A DNA stretch of 64,000 nucleotides from Levilactobacillus fujinensis (GTDB taxonomy: Bacteria > Bacillota > Bacilli > Lactobacillales > Lactobacillaceae). Position numbers and translations under genes: made by a program. Positions 56,660 through 64,000 of the stretch are shown one piece after another (within the stretch, counting starts at the first letter, position 1; each line of letters begins with the position of its first letter). The notes below the pieces were generated by a model, which saw only the letters and a program-made list of their open reading frames with translations, did not search any database and was not told the origin of the DNA. The stretch spans positions 1 to 64,000 of the forward strand of contig NZ_RHNX01000006.1 in the NCBI RefSeq assembly GCF_003946335.1, given 5' to 3'.

Positions 56660-59266
56660 CTAATCCTTAACTGCCATCGGAGCATGGGTAAATTGTAACT
56701 GGTCATCGGCCACGTCGATCGTAATCAGACTGTTGGCTGGAATCTCGCCCGCAATCAATTGCTTAGCCAGCGGCGTTTCTACGTGGGTCGTAATGAACCG
56801 TTGTAATGGCCGCGCACCGTATGCCGGTAAGTAACCGGACTTCGCGATCCACGCCTGAGCTGCCGGCGTAATCGTCAGGTCTAACTGCTGTTCGTGTAAC
56901 CGGACGGCCAAATGGGCCACTAATTTAACCACGATTTGTTGAACGTCATCCAAGGACAGCGGCGTGAACATGATCGTTTCGTCGATTCGGTTCAAGAACT
57001 CTGGCCGAAAATGCGTCTGAAGTAGTTGAGCGACTTGCTTTTGTGCGTCTGCACTGATATGGCCCTGATCATCCGTTCCCTGCAGTAGGAGTTCCGACCC
57101 CAGGTTCGATGTCATGATCAAAATGGTGTTCTTAAAGTCGACCGTTCGTCCCTGACTATCCGTTAACCGCCCGTCGTCTAGGACTTGTAACAATAGATTA
57201 AAAACGTCCGGATGGGCCTTTTCAACTTCATCAAATAATACGATGGTATACGGATTCCGCCGTACAGCTTCGGTCAGCTGGCCACCTTCTTCGTAGCCCA
57301 CGTATCCCGGCGCCGCCCCAACTAGCCGTGACACAGATTCTTTTTCCATGTACTCGGACATGTCGATGCGAACCATGTGGTCTTCACTATCAAAGAGGTT
57401 CTCAGCCAACGCCTTGGCCAATTCCGTCTTCCCGACCCCGGTTGGTCCTAAGAACAGAAATGAACCTAAGGGTTTTGTGGGGTCTTGAAGACCCGCTCGC
57501 GAACGGAGTACCGCATCAGCAACCGCCGAGACAGCTTGGTCTTGCCCAATGACACGGTCATGTAATCGGTCGGCAAGCTTCAATAATTTTTCACGTTCAC
57601 CCTGAACCAGCTTAGTCACGGGAATACCGGTCATACGACTGACGACCGCCGCAATTTCGTTTTCGGTGACCGATTCGGAGACCAACCAATTTTGATTCTG
57701 ATCCTGCTTCTCCAACTCGGCCAATTCACGTTGCAACCGCGGAATTGTACCGTGTTGGAGTTCAGCCGCCTTATTCAGATCGTAGACAGATTCGGCATTT
57801 TCCAAGTCGCGCTTAGCCTTGTCGAGTTCGGTCTTCTTGTCACCAACGCTCTTGATGGCCGACTTTTCTTGGTTCCACTGCGCGCTTAACTTGTCGACCT
57901 TTTCCTTGATGTCGGCGAGCTCCTTGTTTAACTCCGTCAGCCGCTTTTGCGAGGCTTCGTCGGTCTCTTGTTTGAGCGCCGTTTGTTCAACCTGCATCCG
58001 CATCATCTGCCGCCGGGCCTGATCCAGTTCGGTTGGTGCCGAGTTCATTTCAACTCTGATGGAAGCCGATGCCTCATCGACAAGGTCAATGGCCTTGTCA
58101 GGTAGGAAACGGTCGGTTAAATAGCGATCAGACAATTTTGCCGCCGCAATCAGCGCGTTGTCATGAATCTTGACCCCGTGATGGATTTCAAACCGTTCGC
58201 GCAACCCCCGTAAAATGGTAACGGTATCCTCGATGCTGGGCTCGTTAACCAGTACCCGTTGGAACCGCCGCGCTAAGGCCTTGTCTTTTTCCAAGTATTC
58301 CCGGTATTCGTCGAGTGTGGTGGCTCCTATCAAGTGGAGCTCGCCTCGAGCCAACATCGGCTTGAGTAGGTTACCAGCATCCATACTGCCCTCTGCCTTA
58401 CCAGCGCCGACAATGTTGTGGATTTCATCGATGAACATGATGATCTGCCCGTCGCTCTTGGTGACTTCCTTCAAGACGGCCTTTAACCGCTCTTCAAATT
58501 CACCGCGGTACTTGGCACCGGCAATCAAGGACCCCATGTCCAGTGAGAAAATGGTCTTATCTTTCAAATTATCCGGAACATCCCCACGTACAATCCGTTG
58601 GGCAAGCCCTTCAACAATGGCGGTCTTCCCCACACCGGCTTCTCCAATCAAGACGGGATTGTTCTTAGTCTTCCGCGACAGAATACGGATTACCGACAAG
58701 ATCTCGTCATCCCGACCAATAATGGGATCAATTTTCCCACTACGCATGGCCTTGACCAGATCGATCCCGTACTTTTCCAGCGCCTTGTATTGGTCCTCTT
58801 GATTCTTCGAGGTAACGCGCTCACCACCCCGAACCTTGTCAACGGCGTTACGGACCAGTTGTTCCGTCATTCCCTGACTCTTCAGATAATCCGTCAGATT
58901 CTCCCCATTAAGTTGCATAACGGCGATCAGGACCGTGTCCACGGCCATAAACTCGTCGCGATAGCCATCCTTAACGGCATCCGCCTTTTGCAGTAGTTCC
59001 GTTAAGTTACGGGAAAATTCTTGGCCATACTGAACACCACTACCGGAAACGGTACTGATGGCATCCAGTTCCCGGTCAAGTTCGCTATCGAGGTCGGAAA
59101 TGTTAGCCCCCGCGTCGGCCAAAATCTCTCTGCCCAACTCACCGGGCTGGATTAAGAACTTAAAGAGATGGGCGACTGTGACGGCTTGGTGCTTTCTGGT
59201 CATTGCAATGTGTTGTGCTTCGGTTAAGGCGTCGGTCAACGCCTGGGTCATTTTTTCTGGATTCAT
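56660..59266 (-). CDS. clpB: ATP-dependent disaggregase ClpB
   Basis: Hexameric AAA+ chaperone that pulls proteins out of aggregates with DnaK. The 868-residue protein has a Clp-N domain, first AAA+ with [14 protein letters not shown] and pore loop [12 protein letters not shown], the coiled-coil middle domain ([17 protein letters not shown] region, about 410-520) and second AAA+ with [14 protein letters not shown]. No ClpP-binding (I/L)GF loop is evident, so it is not ClpC or ClpA. A CtsR-like heptad repeat lies upstream. Confidence 0.96.
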   Translation of the reverse strand: MNPEKMTQALTDALTEAQHIAMTRKHQAVTVAHLFKFLIQPGELGREILADAGANISDLDSELDRELDAISTVSGSGVQYGQEFSRNLTELLQKADAVKDGYRDEFMAVDTVLIAVMQLNGENLTDYLKSQGMTEQLVRNAVDKVRGGERVTSKNQEDQYKALEKYGIDLVKAMRSGKIDPIIGRDDEILSVIRILSRKTKNNPVLIGEAGVGKTAIVEGLAQRIVRGDVPDNLKDKTIFSLDMGSLIAGAKYRGEFEERLKAVLKEVTKSDGQIIMFIDEIHNIVGAGKAEGSMDAGNLLKPMLARGELHLIGATTLDEYREYLEKDKALARRFQRVLVNEPSIEDTVTILRGLRERFEIHHGVKIHDNALIAAAKLSDRYLTDRFLPDKAIDLVDEASASIRVEMNSAPTELDQARRQMMRMQVEQTALKQETDEASQKRLTELNKELADIKEKVDKLSAQWNQEKSAIKSVGDKKTELDKAKRDLENAESVYDLNKAAELQHGTIPRLQRELAELEKQDQNQNWLVSESVTENEIAAVVSRMTGIPVTKLVQGEREKLLKLADRLHDRVIGQDQAVSAVADAVLRSRAGLQDPTKPLGSFLFLGPTGVGKTELAKALAENLFDSEDHMVRIDMSEYMEKESVSRLVGAAPGYVGYEEGGQLTEAVRRNPYTIVLFDEVEKAHPDVFNLLLQVLDDGRLTDSQGRTVDFKNTILIMTSNLGSELLLQGTDDQGHISADAQKQVAQLLQTHFRPEFLNRIDETIMFTPLSLDDVQQIVVKLVAHLAVRLHEQQLDLTITPAAQAWIAKSGYLPAYGARPLQRFITTHVETPLAKQLIAGEIPANSLITIDVADDQLQFTHAPMAVKD

Positions 59267-59397
59267 GTTGTGTCCCCCTTAAACTAATTGGTTACTTAGT
59301 CTCGTTTTAAAGACAGGCTTTACGTACTGTTACTAGCTCAAGTCATATCGCCGAGATTAGATTGCTGAAACGTGTGACTAAAGACGGCTGGCTCTGC

Positions 59398-59460
59398 TTA
59401 GACCTGATGATCAAACCATTCAAGCTCCCGGATTATTCGGTCATCACTTTTAATGATCAC
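59398..59460 (-). CDS. Possible 20-codon leader ORF in the clpB 5' region
   Basis: GTG start behind AAAGGTGAT, encoding a charged peptide MIIKSDDRIIRELEWFDHQV, then TAA. The ribosome site is good and the peptide looks amphipathic. It lies about 130 bp upstream of clpB, between the intrinsic terminator and the clpB gene. Whether it is translated is unknown; it is too short to assign to a family and could be chance. Confidence 0.35.
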   Translation of the reverse strand: MIIKSDDRIIRELEWFDHQV

Positions 59461-59488
59461 TAGCTAATCACCTTTGATCACACGCTTC

Positions 59489-59519
59489 AAAAAAAGAGGC
59501 AACCCTTAGGTTAACCTCC
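59489..59519 (-). terminator. Intrinsic terminator between pepT and clpB
   Basis: Minus strand GAGG-TT-AACC TAAG GGTT-G-CCTC followed by seven T's. It lies about 70 bp past pepT and immediately downstream of the predicted clpB promoter, so it could end pepT transcripts and also act in the clpB leader. Confidence 0.7.
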
Positions 59520-59532
59520 ATTTTTCACTCAT

Positions 59533-59560
59533 ATTCTAACTGATTTTAGGCCAAAGTCAA
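59533..59560 (-). promoter_or_regulatory. Predicted promoter of clpB
   Basis: Minus strand TTGACT and TAGAAT with a 16-bp spacer, about 260 nt upstream of the clpB start. The -35 abuts the CtsR-like box. Confidence 0.6.
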
Positions 59561-59565
59561 AATAA

Positions 59566-59582
59566 TTTGACCTATTTTGACC
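59566..59582. promoter_or_regulatory. CtsR-like heat-shock operator
   Basis: TTTGACC-TAT-TTTGACC, two identical heptads, matching the known CtsR box (GGTCAAA repeat with 3-bp spacer) except for the middle spacer base. A third heptad AAGTCAAA lies just upstream. It sits between pepT and clpB, close to the predicted clpB promoter, so CtsR repression of clpB is likely. Confidence 0.7.
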
Positions 59583-59589
59583 AATTAAT

Positions 59590-60831
59590 TTATGCCTGTT
59601 GTTCGGCAAGTTGAGCAATCTTAATGACGACATCGGTCGCCTTCTCCATAGTCTGTTCGGACACGTATTCGAACCGGCCATGCATGTTTTCCCCACCGGC
59701 AAATAAGTTCGGCGTTGGTAAGCCCATGAAGGAAATTTTGGACCCATCAGTTCCCCCACGAACAGGGAAAATCAATGGTTTGATGTCGAGTTCTTCTAGA
59801 GCTTGTTTAGCCAAGTCAACGACCGTCATGTCCTTCTCGATGACTTCACGCATGTTGTAATACTGGTCCTTGATGGTAACTTGGACCCGTTCAGAACCGT
59901 ATTGCTTGTTCAATTGGTCAGCGACACCTTGAAACAACTTCTTGCGGTCTTCAAAAATCTGACGATCGTGATCCCGAATAATGTAGCTCAGGTGAGCCGA
60001 GTCGACCGTGCCGGCCATGCTATACAGGTGGAAGAAACCTTCCCGCCCTTCAGTATTTTCTGGACGGTCATGTTCCGGCAAAGCGGCGTGGAAGTCCATA
60101 GCAACTTGCGATGCGTTGACCATGACTCCCTTGGCTTCTGCGGGGTGAACGTTAGTCCCCGTCACCTCGACCTGAGCGTCAGCGGCATTAAAGGTTTCGT
60201 ATTCCAACTGGCCCAGTGGACCACCATCGACCGTGTAGGCAATGTCGGCGCCAAAATCCTTGACGTCAAAATGGTCGGCACCAGTTCCAATCTCTTCATC
60301 GGGGCCCAGTCCAATTTCGATTTCGCCATGCTTGATTTCTGGATGAGCCAATAAGTATTCGCTAGCCGCCATGATTTCAGCTACCCCAGACTTGTCATCG
60401 GCACCTAATAGCGTGCTACCATCCGTGGTGATCAAGGTATCACCCTTGTAATTTTTTAAATTAGGGAAAATGGCTGGATCCAGCGTGTACTTACCAGCAG
60501 CGTCGAGCTTGATGACGGATTGACCGTCATAGTTTTCAACAAACTTCGGGGTAATATTCTCGCTGTTAAAATCAGCCGTGTCAAAGTGGGAAATGAATCC
60601 GATCTTTTGGACCTGCTTCGTCGTATTAGCCGGCAGAGTCGCATAAACGTAACTTGACTGCGCGTTGATGTGGACATTATCCAGACCAATGGCCTTCAAG
60701 TCCTCGACCAAGCCCGCAGCGAATTTCGTCAACCGTTCGTTAGATGGAACGGTCGTTGAATTTGGTGTCGAACGGGTATTGACCTTCACGTATTTTAAAA
60801 ACCGGGGAATCAAATTTTCATACTTTGCCAA
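59590..60831 (-). CDS. pepT: Peptidase T (tripeptidase)
   Basis: Cytoplasmic aminopeptidase that releases the N-terminal residue from tripeptides, with two zinc ions. The 413-residue protein of family M20 shows [10 protein letters not shown] (metal His and Asp), [11 protein letters not shown] (bridging Asp), [12 protein letters not shown] (catalytic Glu) and the dimerisation region. RGGTDGS lies near the C-terminus. Its stop codon lies about seven bases from the CtsR-like box. No neighbours in an operon are apparent. Confidence 0.96.
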   Translation of the reverse strand: MAKYENLIPRFLKYVKVNTRSTPNSTTVPSNERLTKFAAGLVEDLKAIGLDNVHINAQSSYVYATLPANTTKQVQKIGFISHFDTADFNSENITPKFVENYDGQSVIKLDAAGKYTLDPAIFPNLKNYKGDTLITTDGSTLLGADDKSGVAEIMAASEYLLAHPEIKHGEIEIGLGPDEEIGTGADHFDVKDFGADIAYTVDGGPLGQLEYETFNAADAQVEVTGTNVHPAEAKGVMVNASQVAMDFHAALPEHDRPENTEGREGFFHLYSMAGTVDSAHLSYIIRDHDRQIFEDRKKLFQGVADQLNKQYGSERVQVTIKDQYYNMREVIEKDMTVVDLAKQALEELDIKPLIFPVRGGTDGSKISFMGLPTPNLFAGGENMHGRFEYVSEQTMEKATDVVIKIAQLAEQQA

Positions 60832-60887
60832 AACAAATCACTCCTCAATTAAATTAACTTACAAATTTAGTGTACGCGTTTTCGCGA

Positions 60888-61694
60888 TTAAAGAAAAGTA
60901 AACGGGTCAGTATTCAACGTGGAAGCCACCACGGTAATTGACCAGTCATTTTCCTGTGCCCACTGCCGGAAAAGTTGCGTTAAGTGGGGCTTGCAGATGC
61001 TCTCAATGTGGTGACCGGGATCAATCACGCTGAGACCAGCCGCAATCATGTCGTGACCGGGATGATAGGAAATATCACCCGTCACGTAAACATCGGCCCC
61101 CTTAGACAAGGCCGTTTGGTAAAATGATCCACCGGAGCCCCCCAGGACGGCAACACGCTTGACTACGGCATCCGGCGTATGACTGATCAATCGTAGACCC
61201 TTAACATTGAAGATGGTCTTACACCGTTGGGCAAATGTCATAACGGTCGTCGCCTGTGCCAGCGTGCCGATTCGGCCCATCGTGATTTCCGGTGTTGCTG
61301 TCGTCCCATTACTGGGAACTAAACCAATCACATCATGTAAGTCCAGTGCAGCGGCCAACCAGTCATTCATGCCACCAGGCGCGCTGTCTAGATTCGTATG
61401 CGCCCCATAAACGGTGATGCCATGCCGCAAAAGCGTGGCGTACATTTGATTCTGGGGAACCGCCAAGTCAAGGTTCTTCGCCGGGTGAAACATCATTGGG
61501 TGATGGGCGAAAATAAAATCTGCGCCGACTGCAATGGCTTCTGCAACCACCTCTGGTCGAACATCCAACGTGACCAAGACCTTGTGGACCTCAGCGTCCA
61601 AACTGCCCAGCTGCAGTCCTACTGGATCGCCAGGTTCTGCCCAAGTCTTTGGGGCAAAATATTCAAATCGATCAACTAACTCACGCACCAACAC
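60888..61694 (-). CDS. Nif3-like dinuclear metal centre protein (YqfO-type)
   Basis: A 268-residue protein of the NIF3/DUF34 family with FIFAHHPMMFHP and VYGAHTNLDSAPGG carrying the metal-binding histidines, and GDISYHPGHDMIAAG near the end. The reaction is not known with certainty. An in-frame reading further upstream (48 residues rich in Arg and Ser) lies within trmK and is not real; a GTG at 61694 has AAGGAGG upstream and overlaps the trmK end by 14 bp. The pair trmK-NIF3 is common in Firmicutes. Confidence 0.9.
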   Translation of the reverse strand: MLVRELVDRFEYFAPKTWAEPGDPVGLQLGSLDAEVHKVLVTLDVRPEVVAEAIAVGADFIFAHHPMMFHPAKNLDLAVPQNQMYATLLRHGITVYGAHTNLDSAPGGMNDWLAAALDLHDVIGLVPSNGTTATPEITMGRIGTLAQATTVMTFAQRCKTIFNVKGLRLISHTPDAVVKRVAVLGGSGGSFYQTALSKGADVYVTGDISYHPGHDMIAAGLSVIDPGHHIESICKPHLTQLFRQWAQENDWSITVVASTLNTDPFTFL

Positions 61695-62388
61695 GTTGCA
61701 AGACCTCCTTGATCTGCTGCATCTTTGTCTGTAACTCTGTGACCTTTGCCGCCGGTACCTCATGTGCCGACTCGACCTGTTGAAGAACGGCGCCCGTCCG
61801 TGCCAATTCTCGCTGCCACTTTGCGATAAAAATTTCATTGTGCTCGGCTAACAGGTACGGGCCAAATCGCAATGTCTCTTCGTCATACTGTTCGGGATCA
61901 GATTTGCGGTCAGCCACCAAAATTTCGTAGGTGTGGCCATCTTCAGCCACAATCCGCTCCGCCACTAGCTGAAAACCGTGAGTCATGAGGAAGCGTCGCA
62001 CGGTCATTTCACCCACATTTGGCTGTAAAACTAACCGAGACACCCCCGCCAAGCGGTCAAAGTCCTGCGTTAAAATCTGGGTAATGAGCGCACCGCCCAT
62101 CCCAGCGATAGCAACCGTGTCAATACGGTCGTCAGGCGCGATGGCTTGGAGCCCGTTGGCTAAACGTGCGGTAACCTGATCACTTACCCCCTCGCGTTTA
62201 ATTTCGTGCTCGGCATTCTTGAATGGGCCAGAAACGACTTCGCCAGCAATACCGCTGACAATGACGCCATTCTTCGCTAAATTCACGGGTAAATAGGCAT
62301 GATCGGTTCCAATATCGGCCAACCGTGCCCCCTGTGGCACATAATCCGCGACAGCGGCCAAGCGTTGTGAAAGATGGTCTGCATCCAT
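61681..62388 (-). CDS. trmK: tRNA (adenine(22)-N1)-methyltransferase TrmK
   Basis: Methylates N1 of A22 in tRNA using S-adenosylmethionine. The 235-residue protein has the SAM motif LADIGTDHAYLPVNLAK, IAGMGGALI, LVLQPNVGEMTVR and a C-terminal helical pair that contacts tRNA. It overlaps the next gene; the rpoD gene often located upstream in other Firmicutes is not present here. Confidence 0.95.
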   Translation of the reverse strand: MDADHLSQRLAAVADYVPQGARLADIGTDHAYLPVNLAKNGVIVSGIAGEVVSGPFKNAEHEIKREGVSDQVTARLANGLQAIAPDDRIDTVAIAGMGGALITQILTQDFDRLAGVSRLVLQPNVGEMTVRRFLMTHGFQLVAERIVAEDGHTYEILVADRKSDPEQYDEETLRFGPYLLAEHNEIFIAKWQRELARTGAVLQQVESAHEVPAAKVTELQTKMQQIKEVLQRVGA

Positions 62389-62776
62389 GAATAAATCTTC
62401 CTTTCTGAAACTCGTTTTTGAGATTTTGTTTAATGCGCTAAAATTTGTAAGCTAAATTATTCACGTTACTCTTGTGCTAGTAAGGATTGTTGCCTCCCTA
62501 TGGTGGGCGTAACTGCGCACCATAGGGAGGAATTTCGTCCTCTGTAAATGCCTCTAGCTGCGGATAACTCTACACAATCGTATAAGATCTACCGCATGAT
62601 TTCATTAAACGTTGTGAGAACCAAAAGTTAATCCGTTAAATAGCCATGCTCTGTGCTTAACGGACTTCTTCAAAGAGACCCAACGACTGCTTAACTGATT
62701 TCTGCCCCGGCTGTACTTACCAACTCCAAGTATAAGCTACCACAGCAGAATTGGATAGCAACAAATTTTTCACAAC
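62389..62776. other. Gene-free stretch upstream of trmK with two hairpins
   Basis: With the MMPL terminator, about 530 bp have no gene on either strand. It holds a perfect 13-bp hairpin (62493-62530) and an 8-bp inverted repeat TCCGTTAA/TTAACGGA (62632-62664). A structured small RNA or a mobile remnant is possible. Confidence 0.45.
62493..62530. repeat. Perfect 13-bp inverted repeat
   Basis: CCTCCCTATGGTG pairs fully with CACCATAGGGAGG across a 12-nt loop. No T run follows on either strand, so it is not a standard terminator. Confidence 0.8.
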
Positions 62777-62832
62777 AAATAGGTGTTAGACCCGTTCACC
62801 TCACAATGTGAACGGGCCTAACACCTATTTTT
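62777..62832 (-). terminator. Intrinsic terminator of the MMPL gene
   Basis: AAATAGGTGTTAG(A)CCCGTTCAC pairs with GTGAACGGG(C)CTAACACCTATTT, a very long stem, with A/T runs at both ends. It lies about 95 bp past the MMPL stop and is probably bidirectional. Confidence 0.85.
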
Positions 62833-62926
62833 ACTAAATCTGATGATTATTTAAAATGCAACGTTTATACAACACACAATCAGAACCGTTGTACGGTCAT
62901 TTAGCCGCACCTATTTCACATAAACG

Positions 62927-64000
62927 CTAATCTTTTCGATTCCGCCGTGTTTGTGGTTGATCACCATCTTCGTCATTGACCGGTGCCTCACCCATTTTAG
63001 AATAGGGATACGGGTACGTAATCTTCATGACGGCTGGCATCACGATTGGCAACAGGATAATCAATAAGACAATCCCAATGATGACGGCTAACGCAATTTG
63101 AATCAACGTCATGACCCCGGATGGAATCAGTGCGGCAAATGTCCCACTTAAAATGATTCCGGCGGAGATGACGACCGTCCCAATCACGGTCGCGGCACGA
63201 AGCATCTTATCGCTCGTTGCGCCCGGCTCGTGTAAGAATTCACGGTACTTCCGCATCAGGAAAATCGAGTAGTCGACCCCTAAGGAAATCAGCATGACAA
63301 ACGTAAAGAATGGTGTGTTCCATGTCAGCATATCTGCGCCCAAGACTGGTTTGACCAACCAGTGTACGATGGTTAACGCCCCTGAGTACGCGACAACTAA
63401 AATTCCTTCGATCACGATCGGTTGAACTAGAGATCGGGTCACCACCATCAGGGCGATAAAGATCCCGGCCAACATGATAATGACAGTCCGTGTAAAGTCA
63501 CCAGAGGCCATTTCGTTGATGTCATTGGTCTGCGAGGTATTCCCACCAAAGGCGACCTTGGCACCGCTGAGACTGGTTCCCTTGAGTGACCCCGTGACGA
63601 CCTTCTCTAGTTTCGGTAGTCGAGCCATCGCAGCGGCCGAGCTTGGATCATCCTTTAAGACGACCGTCAACTTCGTAATCTTACGACTTGGCGACATATA
63701 CGTGTTCAAAGACTCCTTAAACGTACTCCCGTGCAATTGCTTGCTTGGAATGTAGAAGGTCTCGGCAGCCGCAGACTTTTGTAGGCCCTTCAAGTAACTA
63801 TTGGCCGTACCGACCCCACTGGAAACTTGTGTTAAGCCACTTGATGCCGACGTCAGGCCCTTACGCAGAGCCGTCAATTGCTTACTCATTGCGGCTAGCT
63901 TTTCCGCCATGGTCTGATTACCGGCAGCAACTTGGCTCGCCCCAGAGACCAGACTTGGCATCTTGCCATTAATGGTAAACATGGCACTCGACAACTGGCT
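62927..64000 (-). CDS. MMPL/RND-family membrane transporter, C-terminal part
   Basis: An open frame that continues beyond the right edge. The visible ~357 residues contain a helical extracellular segment (VAAGNQTMAEKLAAMSKQL), then about six membrane helices of the second half: TVIIMLAGIFIALMVVTRSL, ISLGVDYSIFLMRKYRE (GxDYxxFL motif of MMPL proteins), VVISAGIILSGTFAALI and VIIGIVLLIILLPIVMPAV. The end is charged (NDEDGDQPQTRRNRKD). Such exporters move lipids or drugs; the substrate here is unknown. Confidence 0.9.
   Translation of the reverse strand, partial: SQLSSAMFTINGKMPSLVSGASQVAAGNQTMAEKLAAMSKQLTALRKGLTSASSGLTQVSSGVGTANSYLKGLQKSAAAETFYIPSKQLHGSTFKESLNTYMSPSRKITKLTVVLKDDPSSAAAMARLPKLEKVVTGSLKGTSLSGAKVAFGGNTSQTNDINEMASGDFTRTVIIMLAGIFIALMVVTRSLVQPIVIEGILVVAYSGALTIVHWLVKPVLGADMLTWNTPFFTFVMLISLGVDYSIFLMRKYREFLHEPGATSDKMLRAATVIGTVVISAGIILSGTFAALIPSGVMTLIQIALAVIIGIVLLIILLPIVMPAVMKITYPYPYSKMGEAPVNDEDGDQPQTRRNRKD

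Noticed and set aside
59398-59460. CIRCE element (HrcA site) in the clpB upstream region
   Set aside because: No TTAGCACTC-N9-GAGTGCTAA was found; the CtsR-like heptads are the only heat-shock signal.

Overview
The window is a Firmicutes chromosome segment and reads as a Lactobacillaceae genome. Evidence: the protein families, gene orders shared with Bacillus and lactobacilli (rbgA-rnhB-dprA-topA-xerC-hslV-hslU; ypbB-recS-LysM-cmk-rpsA-der-hup; xerD-ribT-scpA-scpB-rluB), four-domain ribosomal protein S1, strong AGGAGG ribosome sites, and an LPQTN cell-wall sorting signal of the lactobacillar LPQTx type. pyk and dnaE lie close together without the pfkA gene that usually sits beside them, which points to an obligately heterofermentative group (Levilactobacillus brevis-like genera). 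This placement is inference.

Layout. 0-5 kb: the start of an IS30-type transposase running off the left edge, a NUDIX hydrolase, msrB-msrA, a secreted metzincin-type metalloprotease, Mn-dependent pyrophosphatase and a LysR regulator. 4.7-10 kb: parC and parE, divergent from plsY. 10-19.5 kb: an aldose-epimerase-like protein, then the long minus-strand cluster rbgA-rnhB-dprA-topA-xerC-hslV-hslU. 19.5-24.6 kb is the most accessory part: a decayed CAP-domain gene, a large LPQTN-anchored SEC10/PgrA-type surface protein, two small exported or membrane proteins and a divergent XRE regulator with a clear intergenic control region. 24.8-28.4 kb: yozE, ypmS-like, ypmR-like SGNH hydrolase, degV and a TrhA/hemolysin III protein. 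28.9-33.5 kb: cca, an ABC-F ATPase, thyA and dfrA in one unit. 33.7-41.5 kb: yitT-like, a TPR protein, hup, der, rpsA, cmk and a LysM protein. 41.6-49.4 kb: recS, ypbB, FMN-riboswitch-controlled ribU, rluB, scpB, scpA, ribT, xerD and cvfB. 49.7-64 kb: a broken TMEM175-like gene, pyk, a transaldolase-family gene, dnaE, clpB, pepT, the Nif3-like protein, trmK and the C-terminal part of an MMPL transporter cut by the window edge.

Most of the window is housekeeping DNA and translation machinery: type II topoisomerases, topoisomerase I, Xer recombinases, condensin partners, replicative polymerase, HU, ribosome-assembly GTPases and S1, plus protein quality control (HslUV, ClpB), thymidylate/folate enzymes and riboflavin uptake. 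I saw no CRISPR array, rRNA, tRNA, prophage module or recognisable defence island.

Points that deserve attention: a pair of inverted, degenerate mobile-element-like repeats around 28.5 and 36.5 kb, one carrying a nested 15-bp hairpin insert; a clpB leader with a CtsR-like box, a promoter, an intrinsic terminator and a possible 20-codon leader ORF; the pseudogene joined to the 3' end of the surface-protein gene; the divergent XRE promoter region with an inverted repeat; and a HslV whose N-terminus lacks the expected Ser/Thr. No confident new multi-gene system is visible.
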